A DNA stretch of 64,000 bases from Salibaculum sp031581025 (GTDB lineage: Bacteria; Pseudomonadota; Alphaproteobacteria; Rhodobacterales; Rhodobacteraceae). Position numbers and translations under genes: made by a program. The stretch lies in NCBI RefSeq assembly GCF_031581025.1, contig NZ_JAVLCA010000008.1, one strand, 5' to 3'. Below, in pieces: positions 1 to 7,290 of this stretch. The stretch's first letter is position 1. The number at the start of each line of letters is the position of its first letter. Under the pieces are notes generated by a model that was not told the origin of the DNA, did not search any database, and saw nothing but the letters and a program-made list of their open reading frames with translations.

Positions 1-211
1 GGGCCTCGCCGATATACTCGCCCTCGATCCAGTAGATTGTGTCGATCCGTTCCCCGGTGCGGCCGTTGTACATGCGGATACGCCGGATATCGCCGCCGCC
101 CCGCAGGAAGCCGGCGGCACTGGAAAAGGTCGGTGCGGCAGTGACCGTGGTGGCCGCAAAGGCCCCCAGCAGGCCGCGCCGGGTGATACCCGAAGAGCTG
201 TTCGTCGTCAT
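1..211 (-). CDS. DUF882/YcbK-family murein peptidase, Tat-exported (5' part only)
   Basis: The gene runs off the left edge, so only the first 70 residues are visible. The start is ATG at 211. The N-terminus carries a twin-arginine signal (residues SGITRRGLLGAF, then a short hydrophobic stretch ending near Ala-Ala). After it, MYNGRTGERIDTIYW matches the beginning of the DUF882/YcbK (MepK-like, peptidase M15 group) fold, whose members cut cross-links in peptidoglycan in the periplasm. It is divergent from a YcbB-type L,D-transpeptidase. ycbB and ycbK are also adjacent in E. coli, which supports both calls and suggests linked roles in making and cutting 3-3 cross-links. The catalytic part lies outside the window. 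Confidence 0.82.
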   Translation of the reverse strand, partial: MTTNSSSGITRRGLLGAFAATTVTAAPTFSSAAGFLRGGGDIRRIRMYNGRTGERIDTIYWIEGEYIGEA

Positions 212-562
212 GATGTTAGCGCCTGTCCCGTCGCTTTAGCCTTCACGCGCCCTCTGGCGACCTTTTTGTGTCGTCTTTCGTGGGCGGCACGGGACATATG
301 CCACAAAATGATTCGCGGACCAACCCCCGGGCGTGGTCGGCCGCCGACCAAGGTGAAAATCGGCAGGATTTTGCGCAAAAGGTCAGAATTCCCTGACTTG
401 TGGAGGCCGTGCCGCATTGGCCTGACGACATTGGCAGACAGGCAACAGCCTGGCACCGGTCGCGCCCGTTTTCGCGATTGTGAATGGACAGGACTGTCTG
501 TGCGGGTGAACACTCCCATTTCGACACGCTCGTCACATCTGTTTTTAGGGACCGCTTGTTTT
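212..562. other. Divergent promoter region between the ycbK-like and ycbB-like genes
   Basis: This 351-base stretch holds no gene I can support. It must carry the promoters of both divergent envelope genes. No clear -35/-10 pair stands out on either strand. The one ordered element is the 12-base palindrome at 369-380, close to the middle of the region, listed separately. The frame of the transpeptidase stays open upstream to 266, but that extension lacks a signal peptide, so it was not used. Confidence 0.6.
369..380. promoter_or_regulatory. Perfect 12-base palindrome, possible operator
   Basis: TTTTGCGCAAAA is a perfect inverted repeat near the centre of the divergent intergenic region. Its position would let one regulator act on both envelope genes. 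No regulator is known to me for this sequence, so the role is inference. Confidence 0.3.
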
Positions 563-2176
563 ATGCCAGCCTTGCTCAAAATCGTTAACCAATTCTCGCT
601 GTCCGTGGTGCTTTGCGCCGGGCTTCTGTCCATTGCGGTGCCCGCACCGGCCGCGGCCCAGGTCACGGCCTTCCGCCAAGCGGTGGCCGAGAGTGCCGCG
701 CGCAACGAGGCGCTGGCGGAGTTCTATCGCGGCCGCGACTTCGAGGGCATCTGGACCGGCAGCACGGGGCGTGATCGCGCGCGGCGAAACGCGTTCCTCG
801 GGGTGCTGGCGGATGCGGGCGACCACGGCCTGCCCATGTCGACATATGACCCCGATCAGGTGATGGCGCGGCTGCGCGCCGCCGAAACACCGGCGGAAAA
901 GGGCGCGACCGAGGTCTACCTGAGCGAGTTGTTCCTACAATACGCCCGCGACGTGCAGACCGGTCTGCTGCGGCCCGGTGCCGTGGTGCCGGCGATCAAG
1001 CGCGAGGTGCCGCTGCGCAGTCAGCTGTCCCTGATCCGTGGCATGGCGCAATCCAACCCGGCAGGGTTCGTCGCCGCCCTGCCGCCGCAATCGCCGGAAT
1101 ACGCCCGGCTGCTGCGCGAGAAGATGCGGCTGGAACGGCTGCTCGCCGAAGGCGGCTGGGGCGCGCCGGTGCCCGCCGGACGGCTCGAGCCCGGCGACAG
1201 TGGCGCCCCGGTGGTGGCCCTGCGCGACCGGCTGGTGCGCATGGGCTACATGGAGCGTGCGGCGACGCAGGCCTATGACGCGGCTGTCCAGGCCGGGGTG
1301 CAGCGCTTTCAGCAGGCCCATGGGCTCAACCCCGACGGCATCGTCGGCGGCAGCACGCTGCGCGCGCTCAACGTCTCCGCCCAGGCCCGGCTTCAAAGCG
1401 TCATGGTCGCGATGGAGCGTGAACGCTGGATGAACCGGCCCCGCGGTGAACGGCATGTCTGGGTCAACCTGGCCGATTTCCACGCGATCCTCATGGACGA
1501 TGACGAGCCGACCTTCATGACCCGCTCGGTGATCGGTGCCCGCGCCAGCGACCGCCAGAGCCCCGAGTTCTCGGATGTCATGGAATTCATGGTGATCAAT
1601 CCCAGCTGGTACGTGCCACGCTCGATCATCACCAAGGAATATCTGCCGATGTTGCAGAGCAACCCCAACGCGGTCAGCCACATCGAGATCACCGACAGCC
1701 GCGGGCGCCGGATCAATCGCGGCGCGGTGGATTTCAGCCAGTTCAACCGACGCAACTTCCCCTTCTCGATGCGCCAGCCCCCCAGCCGGGGCAACGCGCT
1801 GGGGCTGGTGAAGTTCATGTTCCCGAACCAGTACAACATCTACCTGCACGACACGCCGGAAAAGAGCCTGTTCAGCCGTCAGACCCGGACTTTCAGCCAT
1901 GGCTGCATTCGCCTCAACGAGCCGTTCGAGTTCGCCTACACGCTGCTGGCGCCCCAGACGAGCGATCCCGAGGGGTTCTTTCACAGCCGTCTGGACGCCG
2001 GGCAGGAGACGCGGGTCGACCTGGAGCAGCCCGTGCCGGTGCATATCGTCTACCGCACGGCTTTCACCCACACCGACGGCGCGCTGAACTTCCGCGAGGA
2101 TGTCTATGGGCGTGACGCGCAGATCTGGCGCGCGCTGGCCGACGAGGGGGTGGCGGTCCGCGCTGTCGGCGGCTAA
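563..2176 (+). CDS. L,D-transpeptidase, YcbB/LdtD type
   Basis: This is a 537-residue periplasmic enzyme that forms 3-3 (meso-DAP to meso-DAP) cross-links in peptidoglycan. The ATG at 563 begins a signal peptide (hydrophobic residues about 10-25, cleavage near Ala-Ala-Ala-Gln at 30-33). A helical N-terminal scaffold domain covers roughly 40-200. A PG_binding_1 domain follows at about 208-270 (GDSGAPVVALRDRL, GLNPDGIVGGSTLRAL). The YkuD catalytic domain spans about 295-495 and contains SHGCIRL with catalytic Cys448 and the preceding His446. Length and domain order fit YcbB/LdtD rather than the short YkuD enzymes. lpxD starts 30 bases after its stop on the same strand. Confidence 0.93.
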   Translation: MPALLKIVNQFSLSVVLCAGLLSIAVPAPAAAQVTAFRQAVAESAARNEALAEFYRGRDFEGIWTGSTGRDRARRNAFLGVLADAGDHGLPMSTYDPDQVMARLRAAETPAEKGATEVYLSELFLQYARDVQTGLLRPGAVVPAIKREVPLRSQLSLIRGMAQSNPAGFVAALPPQSPEYARLLREKMRLERLLAEGGWGAPVPAGRLEPGDSGAPVVALRDRLVRMGYMERAATQAYDAAVQAGVQRFQQAHGLNPDGIVGGSTLRALNVSAQARLQSVMVAMERERWMNRPRGERHVWVNLADFHAILMDDDEPTFMTRSVIGARASDRQSPEFSDVMEFMVINPSWYVPRSIITKEYLPMLQSNPNAVSHIEITDSRGRRINRGAVDFSQFNRRNFPFSMRQPPSRGNALGLVKFMFPNQYNIYLHDTPEKSLFSRQTRTFSHGCIRLNEPFEFAYTLLAPQTSDPEGFFHSRLDAGQETRVDLEQPVPVHIVYRTAFTHTDGALNFREDVYGRDAQIWRALADEGVAVRAVGG

Positions 2177-2180
2177 GTCT

Positions 2181-2203
2181 GGCCCCCGGGATCAAGGGGG
2201 GCC
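2181..2203 (+). promoter_or_regulatory. Hairpin overlapping the lpxD ribosome binding site
   Basis: GGCCCCC (2181-2187) can pair with GGGGGCC (2197-2203), giving a 7-bp GC stem that begins four bases after the transpeptidase stop codon. The 3' arm is also the only purine-rich Shine-Dalgarno candidate for lpxD (ATG at 2207). The stem could lower lpxD translation or act as a weak terminator. Ribosomes finishing the upstream gene would open it. Function is inferred from sequence only. Confidence 0.4.
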
Positions 2204-2206
2204 GTC

Positions 2207-3298
2207 ATGCGCCACAGCCTGCAAGAGATCGCGGCCGCACTGGCGGCCGAGACCCTGGGCGACGCCACGCTGAAGGTGGATCGCTTGGCCGAACCGGCCG
2301 CGGCCGGGCCGGAGGATCTGGCCCTTGCCGTCGCTCCGAAGTTCGCGGATCAACTGGCCGCCAGCCGGGCGCGGGCCGCCGTGGTCTGGCCCGGTGCCGA
2401 TCTTGAGGCCCTGGGCCTGGCGGGTGCCATCGTCGCCCCGCGCGGCCGGTTGGCCATGGCCGGGCTGACCGCCTTGCTGGAGGACGATCCGGCCTTCGCC
2501 GGGCTGTCCGGTCGCCATCCGAGCTGCGTGATCGACCCCACGGCCCAAGTGCCGGCGGATGCCGTGATCGGCCCCTTCGCCGTGATCGGGCCGGGGGTCG
2601 TCCTCGGGCCGGGGGCGCGGATCGGCCCCCATGTCAGCATCGGCCCCGAAACCCGCATCGGGGCCGGGGCCACCCTGCACGCCGGGGTCCGCATCGGGGC
2701 ACGGGTGCGCATCGGCGCCCGCTTCATCGCCCAGCCGGGTGCGGTCATCGGCGGCGACGGCTTTTCCTTCACCAATGCCGGCCCGTCGAACGTCGAGCGC
2801 GCCCTGCGCCAGCGCGGCGGCGCCCCGCTCGACCCGCCCGCCAACCCTGACAATGATGGGGCCTGGCACCGCATCCATTCCCTCGGCGGGGTCGAGATCG
2901 GCGACGACGTGGAAATCGGCGCCAACAGCACCGTGGACGCGGGCACGATCCGGGCCACCTGCATCGGCAACGGCGTCAAGATCGACAACCTTGTCCAGAT
3001 CGGCCACAATGTGGTGCTCGGCGCGGATTGCCTGATCTGCGCCCATGCCGCCATCGCGGGCTCCAGCGTGCTGGGGCCGCGCGTGATTCTGGGCGGCAAG
3101 GCGGGGGTGGCCGATAACCTCGAGATCGGGCGCGACGTGGTCGCGGGCGGCGGGGCCGTGATCCTGTCGAACCTGGGCGATGGGCTCTTCGTCAGCGGCC
3201 ACCCGGCGAAACCCACCCATGCCCATCGCGCCGAACAGAAAGCCCTGCGGCGGCTGGCGCGCGGGGCTGGGCGCGACAGGGCGCCCGAGGGCGAATAA
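2207..3298 (+). CDS. lpxD: UDP-3-O-acylglucosamine N-acyltransferase LpxD
   Basis: LpxD adds the second, N-linked 3-hydroxyacyl chain from acyl-ACP to UDP-3-O-acyl-glucosamine, the third step of lipid A synthesis, in the cytoplasm. The 363-residue product has the LpxD N-terminal uridine-binding domain (about 1-100), then a left-handed parallel beta helix made of hexapeptide repeats (from about 108, for example VIGPFAVIGPGVVLGPGARI). The family catalytic His is in NLVQIGHNVVLG (His267). The length is close to the usual 340-360. Unusually, lpxA and fabZ are not adjacent. Instead an acyl carrier protein and a ketoacyl-ACP synthase follow, suggesting a dedicated acyl supply for lipid A. Confidence 0.95.
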   Translation: MRHSLQEIAAALAAETLGDATLKVDRLAEPAAAGPEDLALAVAPKFADQLAASRARAAVVWPGADLEALGLAGAIVAPRGRLAMAGLTALLEDDPAFAGLSGRHPSCVIDPTAQVPADAVIGPFAVIGPGVVLGPGARIGPHVSIGPETRIGAGATLHAGVRIGARVRIGARFIAQPGAVIGGDGFSFTNAGPSNVERALRQRGGAPLDPPANPDNDGAWHRIHSLGGVEIGDDVEIGANSTVDAGTIRATCIGNGVKIDNLVQIGHNVVLGADCLICAHAAIAGSSVLGPRVILGGKAGVADNLEIGRDVVAGGGAVILSNLGDGLFVSGHPAKPTHAHRAEQKALRRLARGAGRDRAPEGE

Positions 3299-3358
3299 AG
3301 GTTTCCAAGGGCCGCCCGAATCCCTAAATCTTCGGCAGGGAACCGCGAAGAGGACATC

Positions 3359-3622
3359 ATGCGTGACGACATCGCTGACAAGGTGATCGCCATCATCGCC
3401 GAACAGGCCATGCTCGCCCCCTCCGACGTGACACCGCAGAGCACGCTCGAGGACCTCGGGATCGACAGTCTTGGCCTGGTCGAGAGCATCTTCGCCATCG
3501 AAGAAACCTTCGACATTTCTGTTCCCTTCAACGCCAACGAACCTGCGGCAAGCGACTTCGACATTTCCTCGGTCAGTGCGATCATCGCGGCGGTGGAGCG
3601 ACTGCTCGCCGAGCAGACGTGA
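3359..3622 (+). CDS. Acyl carrier protein
   Basis: An 87-residue acidic, helical protein with the phosphopantetheine site GIDSLGL; Ser37 is the attachment residue. It carries growing acyl chains in the cytoplasm. It differs from the housekeeping AcpP of alphaproteobacteria in the region after the site (FAIEETFDISVPFN), which is reminiscent of specialised ACPs such as rhizobial AcpXL. That comparison is from memory. It lies 60 bases downstream of lpxD, and its TGA overlaps the GTG start of the next gene by four bases, so the ACP and synthase are translationally coupled. A role in making an unusual lipid A acyl chain is inferred from context. Confidence 0.9.
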   Translation: MRDDIADKVIAIIAEQAMLAPSDVTPQSTLEDLGIDSLGLVESIFAIEETFDISVPFNANEPAASDFDISSVSAIIAAVERLLAEQT

Positions 3623-4833
3623 GCCATCGCGTCGTCATCACCGGGGCCGGCACCATCAATGCCCTGGGCCATGACGTGCCCGCCACGCTGGAGGCCATGC
3701 GCGAGGGCCGCTGTGGTATCGGCCCGCTGGATATCCGCGACGTGGACCGGCTGGCCGTCAAGATCGGCGGGCAGGTCACGGATTACGACGAACAGAGCCA
3801 TTTCAACCGCCAGCAGATCTCGCTCTATGACCGGTTTACCCAGTTCACCCTGTTGGCCGCCCGCGAGGCGCTGGGGCAATCGGGGCTGTCGTTTTTCGGG
3901 GACCTGGCGGACCGGTCGGGCGTGGTGCTGGGCACCTCGGGTGGCGGGCTGAACACGCAGGATGAAAATTACCGCGCGGTCTACGAAGAGGGCAAGAACC
4001 GGGTCCATCCCTTCATCGTGCCCAAGCTGATGAACAACGCGGCCACCAGCCATGTGAGCATGGAATGTAACCTGCGCGGGCCCTCCTTCACCGTGGCCAC
4101 GGCCTGCGCCTCGTCCAACCATGCCATGGGGCAGGCCTTCAACATGATCCGCTCTGGGCTGGCCGACGTCATGCTGGCCGGCGGATCGGAATCCATGCTG
4201 TGCTTTGGCGGGGTCAAGGCCTGGGAAGGGCTGCGGGTCATGTCAAAGGAGGCCTGCCGGCCCTTCAGTGCCACGCGCAACGGCATGGTCCAGGGCGAGG
4301 GGGCGGGCGTCTTCGTCTTCGAGCGGCTGGATCATGCGAAAAAGCGCGGTGCCGAGATTCTGGCCGAGGTGGCGGGATTCGCCATGTCCTCGGATGCCTC
4401 CGACATCGTCATGCCCTCGAAACAGGGGGCGGCGCGGGCCATCGCGGGCGCCCTGCGCGACGGGGGCATCGACGGGGGCGAGGTGGGGTACATCAACGCC
4501 CATGGCACCGGCACCACGGCCAATGACAAGACCGAATGCGCCGCCGTGGCGGATGTCTTCGGGGCGCAGGCCGACCGGCTGATGATTTCATCGACCAAGT
4601 CCATGCACGGCCACCTGATCGGCGGGACCGGCGCGGTGGAACTGCTGGCCTGCATCATGGCGCTGCGCGATGGCGTGGTCGCCCCGACCATCGGCTACGA
4701 GGAGTTCGACCCCGAATGCGCGCTGGACGTGGTGCCGAATGAGGCGCGCGAGGCGCAGGTGCAGGTGGCGCTGTCGAATGCCTTCGCCTTCGGCGGGCTC
4801 AATGCCGTGCTGGCGCTGAAAAAGGCCCCCTGA
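3619..4833 (+). CDS. Beta-ketoacyl-ACP synthase, FabF (KAS II) family
   Basis: The 404-residue product condenses acyl chains with malonyl-ACP. The GTG start at 3619 overlaps the stop of the upstream ACP gene (GTGA). The thiolase-fold catalytic triad is complete: Cys163 in TACASSNHAMG, His295 in INAHGTGTTANDKTE, and His332 in STKSMHGHLIGGTG. Overall length and motifs are those of FabF. As it is paired with a private ACP and lpxD rather than with fabD/fabG/acpP, it is probably not the housekeeping FabF but elongates a specialised chain. This last point is inference. Confidence 0.9.
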   Translation: MSHRVVITGAGTINALGHDVPATLEAMREGRCGIGPLDIRDVDRLAVKIGGQVTDYDEQSHFNRQQISLYDRFTQFTLLAAREALGQSGLSFFGDLADRSGVVLGTSGGGLNTQDENYRAVYEEGKNRVHPFIVPKLMNNAATSHVSMECNLRGPSFTVATACASSNHAMGQAFNMIRSGLADVMLAGGSESMLCFGGVKAWEGLRVMSKEACRPFSATRNGMVQGEGAGVFVFERLDHAKKRGAEILAEVAGFAMSSDASDIVMPSKQGAARAIAGALRDGGIDGGEVGYINAHGTGTTANDKTECAAVADVFGAQADRLMISSTKSMHGHLIGGTGAVELLACIMALRDGVVAPTIGYEEFDPECALDVVPNEAREAQVQVALSNAFAFGGLNAVLALKKAP

Positions 4834-4843
4834 GACGCGAAAA

Positions 4844-4869
4844 CGCCGCCCCGGTGCCCCGGGACGGCG
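4844..4869. terminator. GC-rich hairpin between convergent genes
   Basis: A GCCG/CGGC outer stem and a CCCGG/CCGGG inner stem with one mismatch lie between the fabF-like stop (4833) and the ialB-like stop (4891). There is no clear T-run on either side, so termination is plausible but unproven. Confidence 0.4.
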
Positions 4870-4890
4870 CTTGTCCCCGGTGCAACCGGC

Positions 4891-5481
4891 TCAGAGCGAA
4901 TCGAAGGCCGCGGTGAAGCCGGACAGGAACACGGACAGAACGACCTCCTGATCGGGGGCGGCGAAGGGCACCAGGCGCAGCGTCGCCTCGGCCCCGGCCT
5001 TGAACAGCCCGATATCCTGCTCGGTGAAGCCCACCCGGGCGATGCAGCCGCCCTCGTTGCAGGTAGTGAACTGGAAGCGCCGGGCGGTACCGCCATCCAC
5101 GCGCAGCGTCAGTTGTTCGGTCAGCAGCGTGCCAAGGGGCGCGACGATGGTTGCCCCGGCGGCGGCCTGACCCTCTTCGATGCTGACCATCGAGACCTCG
5201 GCGACATCGTTGCCGTCCTCGTCCGAAAGCAGCTGGTAGATCTGGCAGGGGTCCTCGCCCTCTTCGGTGCGCAGGCAGCGCACGGACCAGTCACCGTGTT
5301 CCTCGCGGATGTATTGCTGGCCCGGCTCCGGGTCTTCGGTGACCGGGTTGCCCTCTTCATCGACGGGGGTGCCCATGTCGAGCGCCCCGGTGGGATCGGT
5401 GCCGCTGTCGTCCTGTGCCATGGCGGGCAGGCCGAGCATCGCGAGGATGGCCACGAGGGGGAGTGTCGTCTTTGGGGTCAT
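4891..5481 (-). CDS. Invasion-associated locus B (IalB) family periplasmic protein
   Basis: About 196 residues. A signal peptide (MTPKTTLPLVAILAMLGL, cleavage near Ala-Met-Ala) is followed by an acidic linker and then the IalB domain, which starts at HGDWSVRCLRTEEGEDPCQIYQLL and ends with a paired-cysteine segment (FTTCNEGGCIARVGF). The four cysteines probably form disulfides in the periplasm. IalB was named in Bartonella for a role in erythrocyte invasion. In free-living Rhodobacteraceae the function is unknown. The ATG at 5481 was chosen; a GTG four codons upstream (5493) is also possible, and neither has a strong ribosome binding site. It is convergent with the fabF-like gene. Confidence 0.82.
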   Translation of the reverse strand: MTPKTTLPLVAILAMLGLPAMAQDDSGTDPTGALDMGTPVDEEGNPVTEDPEPGQQYIREEHGDWSVRCLRTEEGEDPCQIYQLLSDEDGNDVAEVSMVSIEEGQAAAGATIVAPLGTLLTEQLTLRVDGGTARRFQFTTCNEGGCIARVGFTEQDIGLFKAGAEATLRLVPFAAPDQEVVLSVFLSGFTAAFDSL

Positions 5482-5624
5482 TGTCGCGTCCACTTGGTTT
5501 CAGGTCAATATCCGCCTAGCACGGATCGTCCCCCCTGTCAGACCGAAATGCGTCCCCGGTCGGAACCTCTGCTCGGTCTCGGCGCGGACCCGCGCACGCT
5601 GGGACCTGACAGCGGGTCGGGAAA

Positions 5625-5685
5625 ATGAAAAAGGGCCCTTGCGGACCCTTTTCCATCGCTCCCTGTCGGACTTGGCCGACTTATC
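5625..5685 (-). ncRNA. Candidate small RNA of about 60 nt with own promoter and terminator
   Basis: Reading the minus strand, TTGACG (5720-5715) and TAGCGT (5697-5692) are separated by exactly 17 bases. About seven bases on, near 5685, a short structured stretch begins. It holds one hairpin (5680-5665, GTCGG/CCGAC) and ends in a terminator (5652-5629) with a T-run. The whole unit from -35 box to terminator spans under 100 bases inside a 468-base gap between two minus-strand genes. I do not recognise an RNA family. A 63-codon frame (5691-5500) crosses it, but that frame has a TTG start, no ribosome binding site, and runs through the terminator, so RNA is the better reading. Confidence 0.45.
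5628..5652 (-). terminator. Intrinsic terminator with GCAA tetraloop
   Basis: On the minus strand AAAAGGGTCC pairs with GGGCCCTTTT (one G-T pair) around a GCAA loop and runs into TTTTT followed by CATTTTC. This is the clearest rho-independent terminator in the window. It could end the candidate small RNA, the transcript of the CorC-like gene that stops 298 bases upstream, or both. Confidence 0.75.
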
Positions 5686-5691
5686 ATTCAA

Positions 5692-5720
5692 ACGCTACGA
5701 AACCCCGGCCCGCCCGTCAA
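5692..5720 (-). promoter_or_regulatory. Putative promoter of the candidate small RNA
   Basis: The -35 box TTGACG matches the consensus at five of six positions. The -10 box TAGCGT keeps the three most conserved bases (T, A and final T). Spacing is 17 bases. Both lie on the minus strand directly ahead of the structured RNA segment. Confidence 0.42.
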
Positions 5721-5949
5721 CAGGCAAACGTGACATTCCGTCATGGTGGCCATTCCGCCGCGTGATGCCCGGGGTGGAAAACGCTGCGCCACGGCAGGCG
5801 ATCAGTCTGACAGGGACCGTCCCGACGCCGGACGGCCCACGCAACGGAACACCAGCAGCCTGGCACGCACAGGTTGACGATCCATGCGCGCCCCTGCAGG
5901 CCGTGTCCGCCGGATGCTGAATGGTGCCGGCGCGGAACAGCGGGTCGCC
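5721..5949. other. Intergenic stretch with no recognised gene
   Basis: These bases lie between the small-RNA promoter and the stop codon of the CorC-like gene. Frames here are short and lack ribosome binding sites. I see no repeat or hairpin of note. Confidence 0.5.
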
Positions 5950-7239
5950 CTACAGTTGGCTGACCCGCAGTTGTGTCAGGCGGTTCTCTTCCTTTTCCGT
6001 CACCTCGAAGCGGAAACCGTGGAAGGAAAAGACCTGGCCCTCGGCCGGGATCATCTGGGCCTCGTGGATGACCAGCCCGGCGATGGTGTTGGCCTCTTCG
6101 TCGGGCAGGGTCCAGTCCATGGCGCGGTTGAGGTCGCGGATCGTCATGCCGCCCTCGACTGTCACGCTGCCGTCCTCGGCGGCGATGAATTCCGCGTCCT
6201 CGTCGGTGTCGAACTCGTCGGTGATCTCGCCGACGATCTCCTCGAGGATGTCCTCCAGGGTGATCAGTCCCTGCAGCGATCCGTATTCGTCGACCACCAG
6301 CGCGAAATGGGTCTTGCGGGCCAGGAACTTGCGCATCTGGTCGTCGAGCGAGGTCGTCTCGGGGATGAAATAGGGCTCCATCGCGACGGTGAGGATGTCG
6401 AAGGCGGCGAGCTCCTCGGGGGCGATGCGGCCGTCGCCCAGCATCCGGTGCATGGCGCGCAGCAGGTCCTTGGCGTGCAGCACGCCAACGATGTTCTCGG
6501 GCTCCTCGCGGAACAGCGGCAGCCGGGTGTGCTTACTGTCGAGCACATGCGACAGGATGTCCATCACCGGCAGGCTGGCGTCGATCATCTCGATCTCCGA
6601 GCGGTGGAGCATGATCTCCTCGACCGCGCGCTCGCCCAGGTCGAGCGCGCCGAGGATGCGGTCGCGGTCCTCCTTCTCGACCACGCCCTCGGAGTGGCCC
6701 AGCTGGAGCGCCCCGGCGATCTCGTCGCGCAGGGCCAGGATGTTGGTGTCGGGATCCGTGGCCACGCCGAAGACGCGCAGCACGCCGCGCACCAGCAGAC
6801 GCACCGCGCCGACGACCGGCGCGAAAAGCGTGACCGCCACCGACATCGGCCCCGAGGCCAGCCCGGCGGCCTTCTCGGCATTGGTGATGGCATAGGTCTT
6901 GGGCAGAACCTCGGCGAAGATCAGCACCAGCAGCGTCATGACCAGCGTCGCCATGGCCACCCCGCTTTCGCCGAAGGCGCGGGTGAACAGCGCCGTGGCC
7001 AGCGAGGTGGCCAGGATATTGACCAGGTTGTTGCCCAGCAGGATCGAGCCGATCAGCCGTTCGCTGTCATCGGTGACGCGCAGGGCGCGGGCCGCGCCCT
7101 TGTCGCCTTTGTCCGCGTTCGAACGCAGCTTGCCGCGCGAGGCGGCTGTCAGCGCGGTTTCCGACCCGGAAAAGCAGCCCGAGAGCACCAGAAGCAGCAG
7201 GATGGTTCCGGCGGTGGTCCAGAAGGCGGCGTCCATCAT
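5950..7239 (-). CDS. HlyC/CorC (CNNM) family membrane transporter
   Basis: The 429-residue protein has an N-terminal DUF21/CNNM membrane domain (about 1-180, with hydrophobic segments near 5-22, 60-85, 92-115 and 125-150), a pair of CBS domains (about 205-325, FALVVDEYGSLQGLITLEDILEEIVGEI) and a C-terminal CorC_HlyC domain (about 345-425). Members are inner-membrane proteins linked to Mg2+/Co2+ efflux or resistance; the CBS pair usually binds ATP-Mg. The HlyC name is historical and does not imply haemolysis. The start is ATG-ATG at 7239. It lies 51 bases downstream of xerD on the same strand and may be co-transcribed. Confidence 0.9.
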   Translation of the reverse strand: MMDAAFWTTAGTILLLLVLSGCFSGSETALTAASRGKLRSNADKGDKGAARALRVTDDSERLIGSILLGNNLVNILATSLATALFTRAFGESGVAMATLVMTLLVLIFAEVLPKTYAITNAEKAAGLASGPMSVAVTLFAPVVGAVRLLVRGVLRVFGVATDPDTNILALRDEIAGALQLGHSEGVVEKEDRDRILGALDLGERAVEEIMLHRSEIEMIDASLPVMDILSHVLDSKHTRLPLFREEPENIVGVLHAKDLLRAMHRMLGDGRIAPEELAAFDILTVAMEPYFIPETTSLDDQMRKFLARKTHFALVVDEYGSLQGLITLEDILEEIVGEITDEFDTDEDAEFIAAEDGSVTVEGGMTIRDLNRAMDWTLPDEEANTIAGLVIHEAQMIPAEGQVFSFHGFRFEVTEKEENRLTQLRVSQL

Positions 7240-7290
7240 TGAGGATATGTCCGTTGCATTGATCTCTTATGGGGCGGCATCACCGCGGCT

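Noticed and set aside
5500..5691. A 63-codon minus-strand frame over the candidate small RNA
   Set aside because: TTG start, no ribosome binding site, runs through a strong terminator, and no recognisable product. The RNA reading explains the segment better.
5950..7239. Reading this gene as a haemolysin
   Set aside because: HlyC/CorC is a historical name. The domain order (DUF21, CBS pair, CorC_HlyC) is that of an ion transporter.
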